DNA of 24,521 bases from Wohlfahrtiimonas sp. (GTDB taxonomy: Bacteria > Pseudomonadota > Gammaproteobacteria > Cardiobacteriales > Wohlfahrtiimonadaceae), in NCBI GenBank assembly GCA_030149965.1, contig JASLHB010000095.1, forward strand, positions 1 through 24,521, given 5' to 3'. The notes under the pieces were generated by a model. It did no database searches and was not told where the DNA came from. It worked only from the letters and a program-made list of their open reading frames with translations. Positions within the stretch are counted from its first letter, which is position 1; the number at the start of each line of letters is the position of its first letter. Position numbers and translations under genes: made by a program. Of this stretch, positions 1 to 7,926 are shown piece by piece.

Positions 1-206
1 TTTATTTTAAAGATCAGCATATTTCAAAAAATATTATTTTACCGCCTGCTAAAGGTAAATTACGTGCTAAGCTGTTTGAGCTAAATGCGGTAAAGAATGA
101 GTCTATCAATGAAAACGGTGAGTTTGTTATAGAATTATTCATGCAGAAATCAGATTGGGATCGCTTATTAAAGCTAGATGCTGATGCCCAAAAATACCTC
201 AATTAG
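1..206 (+). CDS. hflX: HflX GTPase, C-terminal end (partial)
   Basis: The frame is open from the window edge to TAG at 204-206, giving about 68 codons. The peptide contains LPPAKGKLRAKLFELNAV, then a short acidic stretch and an SDWDRLL segment. From memory this resembles the C-terminal domain of proteobacterial HflX, where a basic KLRAKLF-like strand follows the GTPase domain. The position directly before hflK and hflC supports the call, because hflX-hflK-hflC is a common gammaproteobacterial order. HflX is a ribosome-binding GTPase that splits or rescues stalled ribosomes. Its GTPase domain lies outside the window, so the identification rests on the tail and the neighbours. Confidence 0.75.
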   Translation, partial: YFKDQHISKNIILPPAKGKLRAKLFELNAVKNESINENGEFVIELFMQKSDWDRLLKLDADAQKYLN

Positions 207-290
207 AGATTTTAGATGCAATTTATGACAAAAATTGGTAGTTTATCCATACTTTTGTCTAAAACATTCTTGAATTTATTTAAGGGAAAA

Positions 291-1586
291 ATGAAAGATA
301 GTACTTTAGAAATGGCTTGGAATGAGCCAAAAGATCGTAATAATTCAGGTGGTCAAGAGCCATCTCGTGATCAAGAACAAAAGCCAAAACAGGATGATAT
401 GCCTGATTTGGATGTTTTGTTGAAGGATCTCAAAAATAAAGTATTGGGAAAATCATCTCAAAACAATGGTAATAGCAACCAAAATAATGGTGGCAATAAT
501 AATCGTACGCCAAATAAAAAATTCAATTCTGGCATCAGTGGAAAGCTAGTTGGCTTTGGTGTTGCTGCTGCAGCTGCGCTTTGGATGTTAAGTGGCATAT
601 ATATTGTGGATACTGGTAATAATGCTGTTGTGTTGTTCTTGGGTAAAGAGCAAGCTGTGACAGGACCTGGTATGCATTGGCGTTTTCCTTCACCAATCGG
701 TGAGCATCGCATCATCAACGTAGAGAATCGTTTCTCTGCAACAATTGGTGGCCGCAATGAAACAATGATGTTGACGAAAGACGAAGCGATTGTTGATGTA
801 CGCGTTGAAGTGCAGTACGAAATAAATCGTGCAGATCCAGCAAGTTATTGGTTCGCTTCTGCAAGACCAGATGAAGTTTTGCGTGATGTTGTTGAAAGTG
901 CATTGCGTGAGCGCGTTGGTCAAACAAGTTTAGATGCTATTTTGACATCAGGCCGTGCTCAATTGGTTGCTGAAGTGAAAACATTGGCGCAACAAGTATT
1001 GGATTCATATAACATTGGTTTGAATATTACCAATGTGAACTTGGTGGATGCACAAGCTCCGAAACCAGTTCAAGCAGCGTTTACTGACGCGATTAAAGCA
1101 CGTGAAGATGAACAGCGTATGATCAATCAGGCAGAAACTTATGTAACAGATGTGTTAGGTCGATTGAATGGTGAAGTTCAGCGTGAATTAGCTAAAGCTG
1201 AGGGTTATAAGCAAAGTGTGATTGCTAAAGCTGAAGGTGAGGCAAACCGCTTTGAGTTATTAAATAAAGCTTATGCACAAGCACCATCAGTAACTCGTCA
1301 AAGATTGTATTTAGATACAATGGAAGCAATCTTTAAAGACACAAATAAAGTATTGATGAATACAAGTAGTAATAATTTAATGGTGCTGCCATTGGATCAA
1401 TTATTACAAGGTAAATCGAATGTCGATTCAACGAAGACTCAGCATTCAGGAGATATGTTACCTTTACAGAAATCATCAGCTTTGATGAATAATGTATCGC
1501 CGAAGCCAGTCATGAGTCAAAATACTCTATCTCAACAAGAAACTACTCAAGAGCGTGCTATTCGTAGTCGCCGTGATGGTCGTTAA
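291..1586 (+). CDS. hflK: HflK, FtsH protease modulator subunit
   Basis: HflK forms a membrane complex with HflC that surrounds the FtsH protease and limits its access to membrane substrates. The protein starts with the family signature MAWNEP (ATG at 312) and has a hydrophilic N-terminal region rich in Asn, Gln and Gly. One membrane segment (GKLVGFGVAAAAALWMLSGI, about residues 84-103) follows, then a periplasmic band-7/SPFH domain and an Ala/Glu-rich helical stretch with AEGYKQSVIAKAEGEA. Three in-frame starts exist: 216, 291 and 312. I prefer 291 because AAGGG lies just upstream at 282-286. The 216 start has no good ribosome binding site and would add a second hydrophobic stretch. 312 matches the family start but lacks a clear binding site. 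The gene is 20 bases before hflC and was probably co-transcribed with hflX. Function is certain; the start is not. Confidence 0.93.
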   Translation: MKDSTLEMAWNEPKDRNNSGGQEPSRDQEQKPKQDDMPDLDVLLKDLKNKVLGKSSQNNGNSNQNNGGNNNRTPNKKFNSGISGKLVGFGVAAAAALWMLSGIYIVDTGNNAVVLFLGKEQAVTGPGMHWRFPSPIGEHRIINVENRFSATIGGRNETMMLTKDEAIVDVRVEVQYEINRADPASYWFASARPDEVLRDVVESALRERVGQTSLDAILTSGRAQLVAEVKTLAQQVLDSYNIGLNITNVNLVDAQAPKPVQAAFTDAIKAREDEQRMINQAETYVTDVLGRLNGEVQRELAKAEGYKQSVIAKAEGEANRFELLNKAYAQAPSVTRQRLYLDTMEAIFKDTNKVLMNTSSNNLMVLPLDQLLQGKSNVDSTKTQHSGDMLPLQKSSALMNNVSPKPVMSQNTLSQQETTQERAIRSRRDGR

Positions 1587-1606
1587 TTTAGGAAGTAGGA
1601 CAGAGC

Positions 1607-2491
1607 ATGAATCAAAAAATTACACCTATCGTTATTGTTTTAGCATTGGCTGCATTTTTGCTAGCTAATTCAATCTATGTTGTGAAGCAATGGGAAACAG
1701 CAATTCGTCTACAATTCGGTGTTGTACAAGAAAATAACATTGGGCCAGGATTGCATTTTAAAGTTCCTTTTATTAATACAATTAGAAAATATGATCGTTG
1801 GTTACAAACTTTAGAAACAGATCCAGAACCATTTTTGACATTGGAAAAGAAAAACTTGATCGTTGATACATTTGTACAATGGCAAGTGGCTGATCCAAAA
1901 GTATTCTATGAGCGTGTTCAAGGTAATGCGATGCGTTTGATTAGTTTGTTAAAACCAGTTGTACAAGATAATTATCGCGCAGAATTTGCAAATCGTAGTT
2001 TGCAGGAAGTTGTTGCAGGCTTTGATTCTGCTGCAAATAATACAGTTAGATCAGTGATTCAAGGTGATATCTTGAATAATATCCGTGAAACAGGTCGCCA
2101 ATATGGTGTTGAAATCGTGGATATGCGTATTAAAGGCGTTGAGTTACCAGATGATGTTAAACAAAGCGTTTATGATCGTATGAATACTGAGCGTGAGCGT
2201 GCAGCAAAAGAATTCCGCGCACGTGGTGAAGCAACATATATAGAAAAAGTAGCAAATGCAGATAAAGAGCGTGAAATCAGATTGGCGGATGCTTATAAGC
2301 GCGCTGAGATTTTACGTGGTGAAGGTGATGCAGAAGCAACGAGTGTTTATGCTAAAGCATTCTCTGTTAATCCAGAATTTTATGAATTTAATCGTAGTTT
2401 AGAAGTCTATCAGAAAGGTATTAAGAAGGATGGTGATATCCTGATTTTAGATACCAATTCTGAGTTCTTTCAATATTTTCAGCCGAAGTAA
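1607..2491 (+). CDS. hflC: HflC, FtsH protease modulator subunit
   Basis: Partner of HflK in the HflKC-FtsH assembly of the inner membrane. The 294-residue protein has an N-terminal membrane anchor (about residues 5-25, PIVIVLALAAFLLANSIYVV). A band-7 domain follows, beginning with VKQWETAIRLQFG and containing GPGLHFKVPF and the TLEKKNLIVDTFVQWQV segment. The helical region then has the RERAAKEFRARGEA and ILRGEGDAEAT motifs typical of HflC. Its length matches the shorter HflC proteins. AGGA at 1597-1600 lies six bases before the ATG, so the start is well supported. No clear intrinsic terminator follows; the 71-base gap to purA is very AT-rich. Confidence 0.96.
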   Translation: MNQKITPIVIVLALAAFLLANSIYVVKQWETAIRLQFGVVQENNIGPGLHFKVPFINTIRKYDRWLQTLETDPEPFLTLEKKNLIVDTFVQWQVADPKVFYERVQGNAMRLISLLKPVVQDNYRAEFANRSLQEVVAGFDSAANNTVRSVIQGDILNNIRETGRQYGVEIVDMRIKGVELPDDVKQSVYDRMNTERERAAKEFRARGEATYIEKVANADKEREIRLADAYKRAEILRGEGDAEATSVYAKAFSVNPEFYEFNRSLEVYQKGIKKDGDILILDTNSEFFQYFQPK

Positions 2492-2531
2492 GAGTGCGAA
2501 AACATCATTGAATTGAATTTCTTTTTTTTTT

Positions 2532-2546
2532 ATTCAAAATTTGAAT
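2532..2546. repeat. AT-rich inverted repeat in the hflC-purA gap
   Basis: ATTCAAA-A-TTTGAAT is a perfect 7-base inverted repeat ending 16 bases before the purA ATG. A run of ten T precedes it. The same half-site, TTGAAT, occurs twice more in overlapping direct copies at 2508-2513 and 2513-2518. The repeat could be an operator or part of a weak leader structure. Its AT-only stem would be a poor terminator, and no regulator can be assigned. Confidence 0.35.
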
Positions 2547-2562
2547 TCGGGGAATAAAACAA

Positions 2563-3855
2563 ATGGGTAAGAATGTCATTGTCGTTGGCACTCAATGGGG
2601 TGATGAAGGTAAAGGTAAAATTGTTGACCTTCTCACGGAAAAAGCTACAGCAGTTGCTCGTTTCCAAGGTGGCCACAATGCAGGTCATACATTGGTGATC
2701 GACGGTAAAAAAACAGTTTTACGTTTGATTCCATCAGGTATTTTGCGTTCTCACATCACTTGTTACATTGGTAATGGTGTTGTGTTATCTCCAGTTGCTT
2801 TGTTAAGCGAAATGGATGAATTGTTATCAAAAGGTATTGATGTTGATAAGCGTTTGAAAATTTCAGAAGCTTGTCCATTAGTAATGCCTTATCATATTGC
2901 TATTGACTTGGCGCGCGAAGAAAAATTAGGCGTTAACAAAATCGGTACAACTGGCCGTGGTATTGGTCCAACTTATGAAGATAAAGTTGCACGTCGTGCG
3001 ATTCGTGTTGCAGATCTTTTCTATCCAGAGCGTTTCAAAGAGAAATTAACTTTGGTGATGGATTACCATAACTTTGTATTGAAAAACTATTTTGGTAAAG
3101 AGCCATTATCAGTTGATGCTGTATACAATGAAATTATGGCATTGGCGCCACGTATTTTGCCAATGGTTTCAGATGTATCTGAAGATTTGAACACATTGCG
3201 CAAAGAAGGCAAAAGCGTAATGTATGAAGGTGCTCAAGGTACTTTCTTAGATATCGATCACGGTACATATCCTTTTGTAACATCAAGCAATACATCAGCA
3301 GGTGGTGCAGCAGCAGGTACTGGCGTTGGTCCTTTGTATTTTGATTACGTAATGGGCATTGTAAAAGCTTATACGACTCGCGTAGGCTCAGGTCCATTCC
3401 CAACAGAATTGTTGGATGAAGTTGGTCAAGGCTTAGCAGAACGTGGCCATGAATTTGGTTCAGTAACTGGTCGTGCACGTCGTTGTGGTTGGTTTGATGC
3501 GCCTGTATTGAAACGTTCAGTTGAAGTGAATAGTATTTCTGGCTTATGCTTGACTAAATTAGATGTTTTAGATGGCATGAAAGAAATCAAAATCTGTGTT
3601 GGCTATGAATTAGATGGTCAGAAAGTTGATTATCCTCCTTATGGTGCAGATCGCTTTGCAGCTTGCCAACCAATTTATGAATCTCATGAAGGTTGGACAG
3701 AAAGTACTGTTGGCGTTGCTACATTTGATGAATTACCAGTGAACGCACAAAAATACATTAAACGTATTGAACAGTTAATTGGCGCACCAGTAGATGTGAT
3801 TTCAACAGGTCCAGATCGTTCTGAGACAATCGTGTTGAAAGACCCATTTGCATAA
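2563..3855 (+). CDS. purA: Adenylosuccinate synthetase
   Basis: Catalyses GTP-dependent joining of IMP and aspartate to adenylosuccinate, the first committed step from IMP to AMP, in the cytoplasm. The 430-residue protein has the usual length. QWGDEGKGK at residues 11-19 carries the catalytic Asp14, and GGHNAGHT at 36-43 carries His42; both are hallmarks of the family. GTTGRGIGPTYEDK, the STSAGGAAAGTGVGP-like segment and the C-terminal STGPDRSETI are also present. The ATG follows a purine-rich CGGGGAATAAAACAA leader. The position after hflC is typical of gammaproteobacteria, although here no small gene lies between them. A strong terminator follows, so purA ends the transcription unit. Confidence 0.98.
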   Translation: MGKNVIVVGTQWGDEGKGKIVDLLTEKATAVARFQGGHNAGHTLVIDGKKTVLRLIPSGILRSHITCYIGNGVVLSPVALLSEMDELLSKGIDVDKRLKISEACPLVMPYHIAIDLAREEKLGVNKIGTTGRGIGPTYEDKVARRAIRVADLFYPERFKEKLTLVMDYHNFVLKNYFGKEPLSVDAVYNEIMALAPRILPMVSDVSEDLNTLRKEGKSVMYEGAQGTFLDIDHGTYPFVTSSNTSAGGAAAGTGVGPLYFDYVMGIVKAYTTRVGSGPFPTELLDEVGQGLAERGHEFGSVTGRARRCGWFDAPVLKRSVEVNSISGLCLTKLDVLDGMKEIKICVGYELDGQKVDYPPYGADRFAACQPIYESHEGWTESTVGVATFDELPVNAQKYIKRIEQLIGAPVDVISTGPDRSETIVLKDPFA

Positions 3856-3877
3856 TGGTTTAAACTGATTAAAATTG

Positions 3878-3906
3878 AAAAAGGGTTATGTAAATAGCCC
3901 TTTTTT
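3878..3906 (+). terminator. Intrinsic terminator of purA
   Basis: AAAAAGGGTTAT (3878-3889) pairs with ATAGCCCTTTTT (from 3894) around a GTAA loop, with one G-U pair, and the arm runs into a T tract to 3906. It lies 22 bases after the purA stop and separates purA from the phosphomannomutase gene. Confidence 0.85.
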
Positions 3907-3920
3907 ATTTAGGAAGAATA

Positions 3921-3948
3921 TAGTGAAAGGATAGCTAAACTATATAAT
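3921..3948 (+). promoter_or_regulatory. Candidate promoter for the phosphomannomutase gene
   Basis: A perfect TATAAT lies at 3943-3948, just after the purA terminator. The best -35 match is poor (TAGTGA, 3921-3926, 16-base spacer). The -10 match and the need for a new start after the terminator support it. Such AT-rich boxes also occur by chance. Confidence 0.4.
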
Positions 3949-3996
3949 AAAAATACTTGTAATGAGCTTGATTATAAATAGAACAGTGAGATTGAT

Positions 3997-5358
3997 ATGA
4001 GCGATATGAAGTGCTTTAAAGCTTATGATATTCGAGGAATTGTACCTGAAGAATTGAATGAGAATTTTGCCTATGATTTAGGGCGAGCTTATGCTTCTGA
4101 GTTTCAGCCTGAAAGTGTTGTGTTAGGGCATGATATTCGTGAGTCGAGTTTAATGTTGTATTTATCATTAATGAATGGATTATTGGATTCTGGCGTTAAT
4201 GTTGTTCTGCTAGGCTTGTGCGGAACAGAAGAAGTGAGTTATCAAACATCAGCATTAAAGACTGATGGCGGCATTATGATAACCGCAAGCCATAATCCGA
4301 TGGATTATAATGGTATGAAATTATCTCTTAAAGATAGTGCGCCATTGGGGCAAGATACAGGTTTATGGAAACTGAAAGATAGAATGCTTCAGCAGGATTT
4401 TTCTGCGCTGACATACAATGGCAAAACAACAGAATATGATGATAAATCTGACTATATTCAGCATCTATTAAGTTATGTTGATCTTGCTAAAATTAATCCA
4501 TTGAAAGTCGTTGCAAATACTGGCAATGGTTGTGCATCTTTAGCATTAGAGCAATTGATTCCGCACTTGCCAATTGAGTGGGTTAAAGTGAATTATGAGC
4601 CAGATGGCTCTTTCCCTAATGGTATTCCTAATCCATTGCTGACAGAGAATCGTTTGAGTGCTTCACAAGCGGTGATTGAACATCAAGCGGATTTCGGTTT
4701 GGCTTGGGATGGTGATAATGATCGATGTTTCTTCTTTGATCATGAAGGTAATTTTATCGAAGGCTATTATTTGATGGGGTTGGTTGCTCAACAAATGTTG
4801 GTGAAATATCCCAATAGCAAAATTGTCATGGATACACGTTTAACTTGGAATACAGAGGCAATTGCGAATCAATATAATGGCGAGGCAATTATGTCGAAAG
4901 GTGGGCATTCTTGTATTAAACAATCGATGCGAGAAGTGGATGCTATTTATGGTGCTGAAATGAGCGGACATCATTACTTTAAGTCTTTTGCTTATTGTGA
5001 TTCAGGAATGATTCCGTGGCTCTTAATCTCAGAATTATTATCTAATACAGGTCAATCCTTGAAAGAGTTAGTGGAAGAAAGCATTCAAGCATTTCCATGC
5101 AGTGGTGAGTTGAATTTTAGAGTTTCTGATATCGCGGAAGTTTTACGTTATATCGAGAATTATTTTGTGGAAGATCATCCAATCAAACAAACATTAGATG
5201 GCTTGACGCTGATTTTTCCAGAATGGCGTTTTAATATCAGAGCTTCCAATACCGAGCCATTATTGAGATTGAATATTGAAACGCGCGGTGATATTGCATT
5301 GCTTGAGGAAAAGCAAGTGTTATTAAAGCAATTGATTAGCTTATATGTATTGACGTGA
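3997..5358 (+). CDS. cpsG: Phosphomannomutase (CpsG/ManB type)
   Basis: Interconverts mannose 6-phosphate and mannose 1-phosphate, feeding GDP-mannose for surface polysaccharide; some relatives also act on glucose phosphates. The protein is 453 residues, close to the 456 of E. coli CpsG, and resembles it along its whole length. The four alpha-D-phosphohexomutase signatures are present: TASHNP at 96-101 with the phosphoserine at 98, the metal loop DGDNDR at 238-243, the sugar-binding EMSGHH from 321, and the phosphate-binding RASNTEP at 415-421. AGTGAG at 3985-3990 serves as ribosome binding site. No mannose-1-phosphate guanylyltransferase or polysaccharide gene is beside it, so the end product is unknown. 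It probably shares a transcript with the smr gene 24 bases downstream. Confidence 0.9.
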   Translation: MSDMKCFKAYDIRGIVPEELNENFAYDLGRAYASEFQPESVVLGHDIRESSLMLYLSLMNGLLDSGVNVVLLGLCGTEEVSYQTSALKTDGGIMITASHNPMDYNGMKLSLKDSAPLGQDTGLWKLKDRMLQQDFSALTYNGKTTEYDDKSDYIQHLLSYVDLAKINPLKVVANTGNGCASLALEQLIPHLPIEWVKVNYEPDGSFPNGIPNPLLTENRLSASQAVIEHQADFGLAWDGDNDRCFFFDHEGNFIEGYYLMGLVAQQMLVKYPNSKIVMDTRLTWNTEAIANQYNGEAIMSKGGHSCIKQSMREVDAIYGAEMSGHHYFKSFAYCDSGMIPWLLISELLSNTGQSLKELVEESIQAFPCSGELNFRVSDIAEVLRYIENYFVEDHPIKQTLDGLTLIFPEWRFNIRASNTEPLLRLNIETRGDIALLEEKQVLLKQLISLYVLT

Positions 5359-5382
5359 TATTGGTTGGGATGTTGAAGAGAT

Positions 5383-5973
5383 ATGACAGGTGATTATCAA
5401 AAAGAGCTCAAATTGTTAAAAAAGACGATTAAAAAGCAGGAAGAGAAAAAAAAACTAGTAAAGTTAGTTGAGAAGTTCGAGCCCAAAATATTAGATTTTG
5501 CTGAGTTGATGAAAGATGTTAAGCGCATTGAAAGTGATACAGTTATTTTGCAACCAGATCGTAAGCCTATTCGCATTAAGCCTGATGTGGAAGAAATAAA
5601 TTATCACTATTTTTATGTGGGTGAATCTTACTTAGAGGCGCCTAAAAGTCATTCTAAAAATGGGCAAGGGAATCGTGATATTCAGAAGTTATTGCAATAT
5701 ACATTTCCTATTGTTTCTAATTTAGATTTACATGGCGTAAAACTAGAAGGAATAGATGAGTTATTGACGGAATTTTGTTATTACGTGCAATCTAAAGGTG
5801 CTTGTGGGCGAATTATTCATGGAAGTGGATTGGGCTCAAAAAATTCTACACCAGTTTTGAAAAATAAAGTGCGCACTTGGTTGTCTGAGTATCCAGAAGT
5901 TTTAGCCTTCACAGAGGAGAAAAATAATGATGGAGCAGTTTTAATTCTATTGAAGAGAAAAGGTTATTTCTAA
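5383..5973 (+). CDS. Smr-domain protein
   Basis: The C-terminal half is a Smr domain, with LDLHG at residues 114-118 and IHGSGLGSK at 145-153. A final segment ends in VLILLKRKGYF. Smr domains are nucleic-acid endonuclease modules; E. coli SmrB cleaves mRNA at collided ribosomes, and MutS2 carries a fused version. The 196-residue length resembles the stand-alone SmrA/SmrB proteins. The N-terminal 30 residues are extremely Lys/Glu-rich and look like a charged helix, unlike the E. coli proteins. The SDTVILQPDRKPIRIKPDV linker resembles the DTIVHRPQRK-like part of SmrB, so a SmrB role is possible but unproven. AAGAG sits just before the ATG. Its stop is only three bases from the stop of the convergent IclR gene. 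Confidence 0.85.
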   Translation: MTGDYQKELKLLKKTIKKQEEKKKLVKLVEKFEPKILDFAELMKDVKRIESDTVILQPDRKPIRIKPDVEEINYHYFYVGESYLEAPKSHSKNGQGNRDIQKLLQYTFPIVSNLDLHGVKLEGIDELLTEFCYYVQSKGACGRIIHGSGLGSKNSTPVLKNKVRTWLSEYPEVLAFTEEKNNDGAVLILLKRKGYF

Positions 5974-5976
5974 CAT

Positions 5977-6702
5977 TTAGTCTTGATTGATTAATAGTGT
6001 AATAGATTTGGCTGCTTTTAAAGTCATTGCTGTTAAAACTTGTTGATGATCTTTGCCTCGAAAATAAGGCGCCATCAATGTTACTACTGCAATCACTGTT
6101 TGATAGCGGAAGATTGGCGCTGAAATACCTAAAACACCTTCATCAATTTCACCAACAGTAATTCCATAACCTTGATCAATGATTTGATCTAATTCTTGAT
6201 GTAAGGCTTTTTGTTTCCCTGCATTATTGGGAAAAGCTCGTTGAATAATACCATCACGCACATCTACAGATTTATGTGCCAATAAAGTTTTGCCACTTGC
6301 GCCAGAGATTAGATCATTCGATCGTCCTGTAACAAATGAACAGCGCAATGCTTGGGTGCTTTCCACCATTTTAATGCAAATGGTTTCTGTGTAATCAGCC
6401 GCAATAATTGCAGCTGATTCGCCTGTTGCTTCAGCGAGTTCGCGTAATACATCTTCACATCCAGCACCAAAAATGGAGTAATCCTGATGCAATTGTTGTC
6501 CTTTTAAGCTTTGTGCACCTAAAGTATATGCACCATATAATTTAGATGGCGTCACAAATTCCCATGATATGAGAATATTTAAAATTCGATAAACAGTGGA
6601 TAATGGAATATTTAATTCCATAGCAATATTCTTGGGGAAAGCCGGCCGCCCACAAGATGCGATATAAGACAATATGTTTAATAAACGATCAGTGCTTTTC
6701 AT
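5977..6702 (-). CDS. IclR-family transcriptional regulator
   Basis: The N-terminal helix-turn-helix (about residues 2-55, with FPKNIAMELNIPLSTVYRIL) is the IclR-type winged helix. The remainder is the ligand-binding domain, with SGASGKTLLAH and the GVLGISAPIF core. IclR proteins usually bind a small organic effector and control catabolic or transport genes, often including their own. The start at 6702 is chosen because GGAGA lies seven bases upstream. The longer in-frame ATG at 6750 would add 16 residues but begins inside the likely -10 region. The length of 241 residues is slightly short of, but within, the family norm. The gene is divergent from the DUF481-ubiC unit. Two inverted repeats in the gap suggest self-regulation. 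The effector cannot be told from sequence. Confidence 0.92.
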   Translation of the reverse strand: MKSTDRLLNILSYIASCGRPAFPKNIAMELNIPLSTVYRILNILISWEFVTPSKLYGAYTLGAQSLKGQQLHQDYSIFGAGCEDVLRELAEATGESAAIIAADYTETICIKMVESTQALRCSFVTGRSNDLISGASGKTLLAHKSVDVRDGIIQRAFPNNAGKQKALHQELDQIIDQGYGITVGEIDEGVLGISAPIFRYQTVIAVVTLMAPYFRGKDHQQVLTAMTLKAAKSITLLINQD

Positions 6703-6707
6703 GATAT

Positions 6708-6722
6708 TTTCTCCATGAGAAA
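6708..6722. promoter_or_regulatory. Candidate operator 1 (inverted repeat over the IclR gene leader)
   Basis: TTTCTC-CAT-GAGAAA is a perfect 6-base inverted repeat. It overlaps the GGAGA ribosome binding site of the IclR gene. Its TTCTC/GAGAA arms are the same as those of the repeat at 6757-6773, with centres 50 bases apart. The shared half-site next to a regulator gene suggests a binding site for that regulator. Confidence 0.5.
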
Positions 6723-6735
6723 CAATAACAATGAA

Positions 6736-6763
6736 AATATATAATGGCAAAAACTATTCTCAA
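6736..6763 (-). promoter_or_regulatory. Candidate promoter of the IclR-family gene
   Basis: On the - strand, TTGAGA (6763-6758) and TATATT (6741-6736) are separated by 16 bases, a fair sigma-70 match. Transcription would start near 6729, leaving a leader of about 27 bases before the ATG at 6702. The -35 box lies inside the inverted repeat 6757-6773, so bound repressor would block it. Confidence 0.5.
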
Positions 6764-6773
6764 TATATGAGAA
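6757..6773. promoter_or_regulatory. Candidate operator 2 (inverted repeat in the divergent gap)
   Basis: TTCTCA-ATATA-TGAGAA is a perfect 6-base inverted repeat in the gap between the divergent IclR and DUF481 genes. It covers the likely -35 box of the IclR gene. It lies about 60 bases upstream of the DUF481 gene's -10 box, so it could also act there as an activator or repressor site. Confidence 0.55.
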
Positions 6774-6810
6774 AGTTAATTCTTTAACCTATAAATATTT
6801 TAGAGTTTCC

Positions 6811-6839
6811 ATAAAAATATCAACTGAACCTTCTATAAT
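6811..6839 (+). promoter_or_regulatory. Candidate promoter of the DUF481-ubiC unit
   Basis: A perfect TATAAT lies at 6834-6839, 37 bases before the DUF481 gene's ATG. The -35 region (around 6811-6816, ATAAAA) is poor, which would fit a promoter needing an activator. This is inference from one box only. Confidence 0.45.
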
Positions 6840-6876
6840 GATTGCACGAGTTAAATTGTGATTAAATGAACCTGAT

Positions 6877-7917
6877 ATGCGACAAATCTTTTATATTTTA
6901 TTAATGTTAATAACGGCAAACACTGCGAATGCAGATGAAGTTTATTTGAAAAATGGTGATCGTTTGACAGGTACAATTATCTATTTAGAAGGGCAATATT
7001 TATTTGTTAAAACAGATTATGCGGGCACTGTAAAAATTAATAATGATAAAGTACTGACTTTTTCAGTTGCCAATCCTGTAACTATTAAACAAGATTTGTT
7101 CTCTTCTAATATTGTGGCGAAAGAAGCACATTTAAAACATTATAAATCTTCTACAGCAGGCAATGCTAAAAAGGTATTGGTAATTCAAAATGGTGATGGC
7201 ATAACTGAAATCCCTATCACCGATGAATTAACCTTGGCAAAAACTAAAGGATCTTCACCTAAAAAAGAACCGTTGAAATATACAGGTGCGATTAATGTTG
7301 GTGCTTATATAGATACAGATACTTCGAAAACATCGCGTTATAGTTTTGATGGCACTTTGGGTATGAAATATGATTTTTGGCGTCATACTTTGAAGGGGAA
7401 GTTTTATCGAAAGACTGAAGATGAGAACACAAAAAGTTATTATCAGAATTTAGATTATTCAGCAGATAGATTCTTTTCTAAATCATTATTCTGGCAAGGG
7501 GCGATTTCTTATCAACATGATTGGATTGAAGATATTAGAGAGAATAAATCAATTGGTACAGGGCCAGGTTGGCAAGTTTGGGAAGATGAGCAATCTGCAC
7601 TTTCATTAGCATCTTTGTTGAATTACCAGATGTTGGATTATCGTGATGGAGAACATAGCGATAATCCACAAATGGCTTTGAAATGGGATTTTTATCAGTA
7701 TTTTGGTGATCGATCATTTAAATTTACAACTTCAGGTGAAATCGGGCGCAGTTTTGATCGAGAAGTTTTATTGGATTTAAAAGCACATGCTAATTTGTCA
7801 TATAAGTTGACGGAATCGCTGTTATTAAATACTGGAATTACATTTGAGAAAGTTCGTGCAAAAGATGGTGATTCTCGTAATAAAAGCATTAATTTAGGTG
7901 TTGGTTATCAATGGTAA
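6877..7917 (+). CDS. DUF481 family outer-membrane barrel protein
   Basis: A signal peptide is clear: a hydrophobic core in residues 4-14 and an ANA/DE cleavage site after residue 19. The mature start, EVYLKNGDRLTGTI, is typical of the DUF481 family (YdiY-like, sometimes called salt-induced outer-membrane proteins). From about residue 135 the chain alternates polar and aromatic residues in short strands and ends in GVGYQW. That C-terminal aromatic residue fits Bam-dependent insertion into the outer membrane. The 346-residue length exceeds the smaller family members because an SH3-like N-terminal region precedes the barrel. The function of the family is not known. The gene is the first of a + strand pair with ubiC and faces the IclR regulator across a gap with likely operators. 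Confidence 0.8.
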   Translation: MRQIFYILLMLITANTANADEVYLKNGDRLTGTIIYLEGQYLFVKTDYAGTVKINNDKVLTFSVANPVTIKQDLFSSNIVAKEAHLKHYKSSTAGNAKKVLVIQNGDGITEIPITDELTLAKTKGSSPKKEPLKYTGAINVGAYIDTDTSKTSRYSFDGTLGMKYDFWRHTLKGKFYRKTEDENTKSYYQNLDYSADRFFSKSLFWQGAISYQHDWIEDIRENKSIGTGPGWQVWEDEQSALSLASLLNYQMLDYRDGEHSDNPQMALKWDFYQYFGDRSFKFTTSGEIGRSFDREVLLDLKAHANLSYKLTESLLLNTGITFEKVRAKDGDSRNKSINLGVGYQW

Positions 7918-7926
7918 ATATGAAAA

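Noticed and set aside
2521..2546. T run and palindrome before purA as a terminator of hflC
   Set aside because: The T run precedes rather than follows the palindrome and the stem is made almost only of A-T pairs, so it would not act as an intrinsic terminator on the + strand.
3134..3478. 114-codon open frame on the - strand inside purA
   Set aside because: It falls entirely within a well-conserved purA and the peptide is rich in Leu, His and Gln, as expected of an antisense reading of this codon use.
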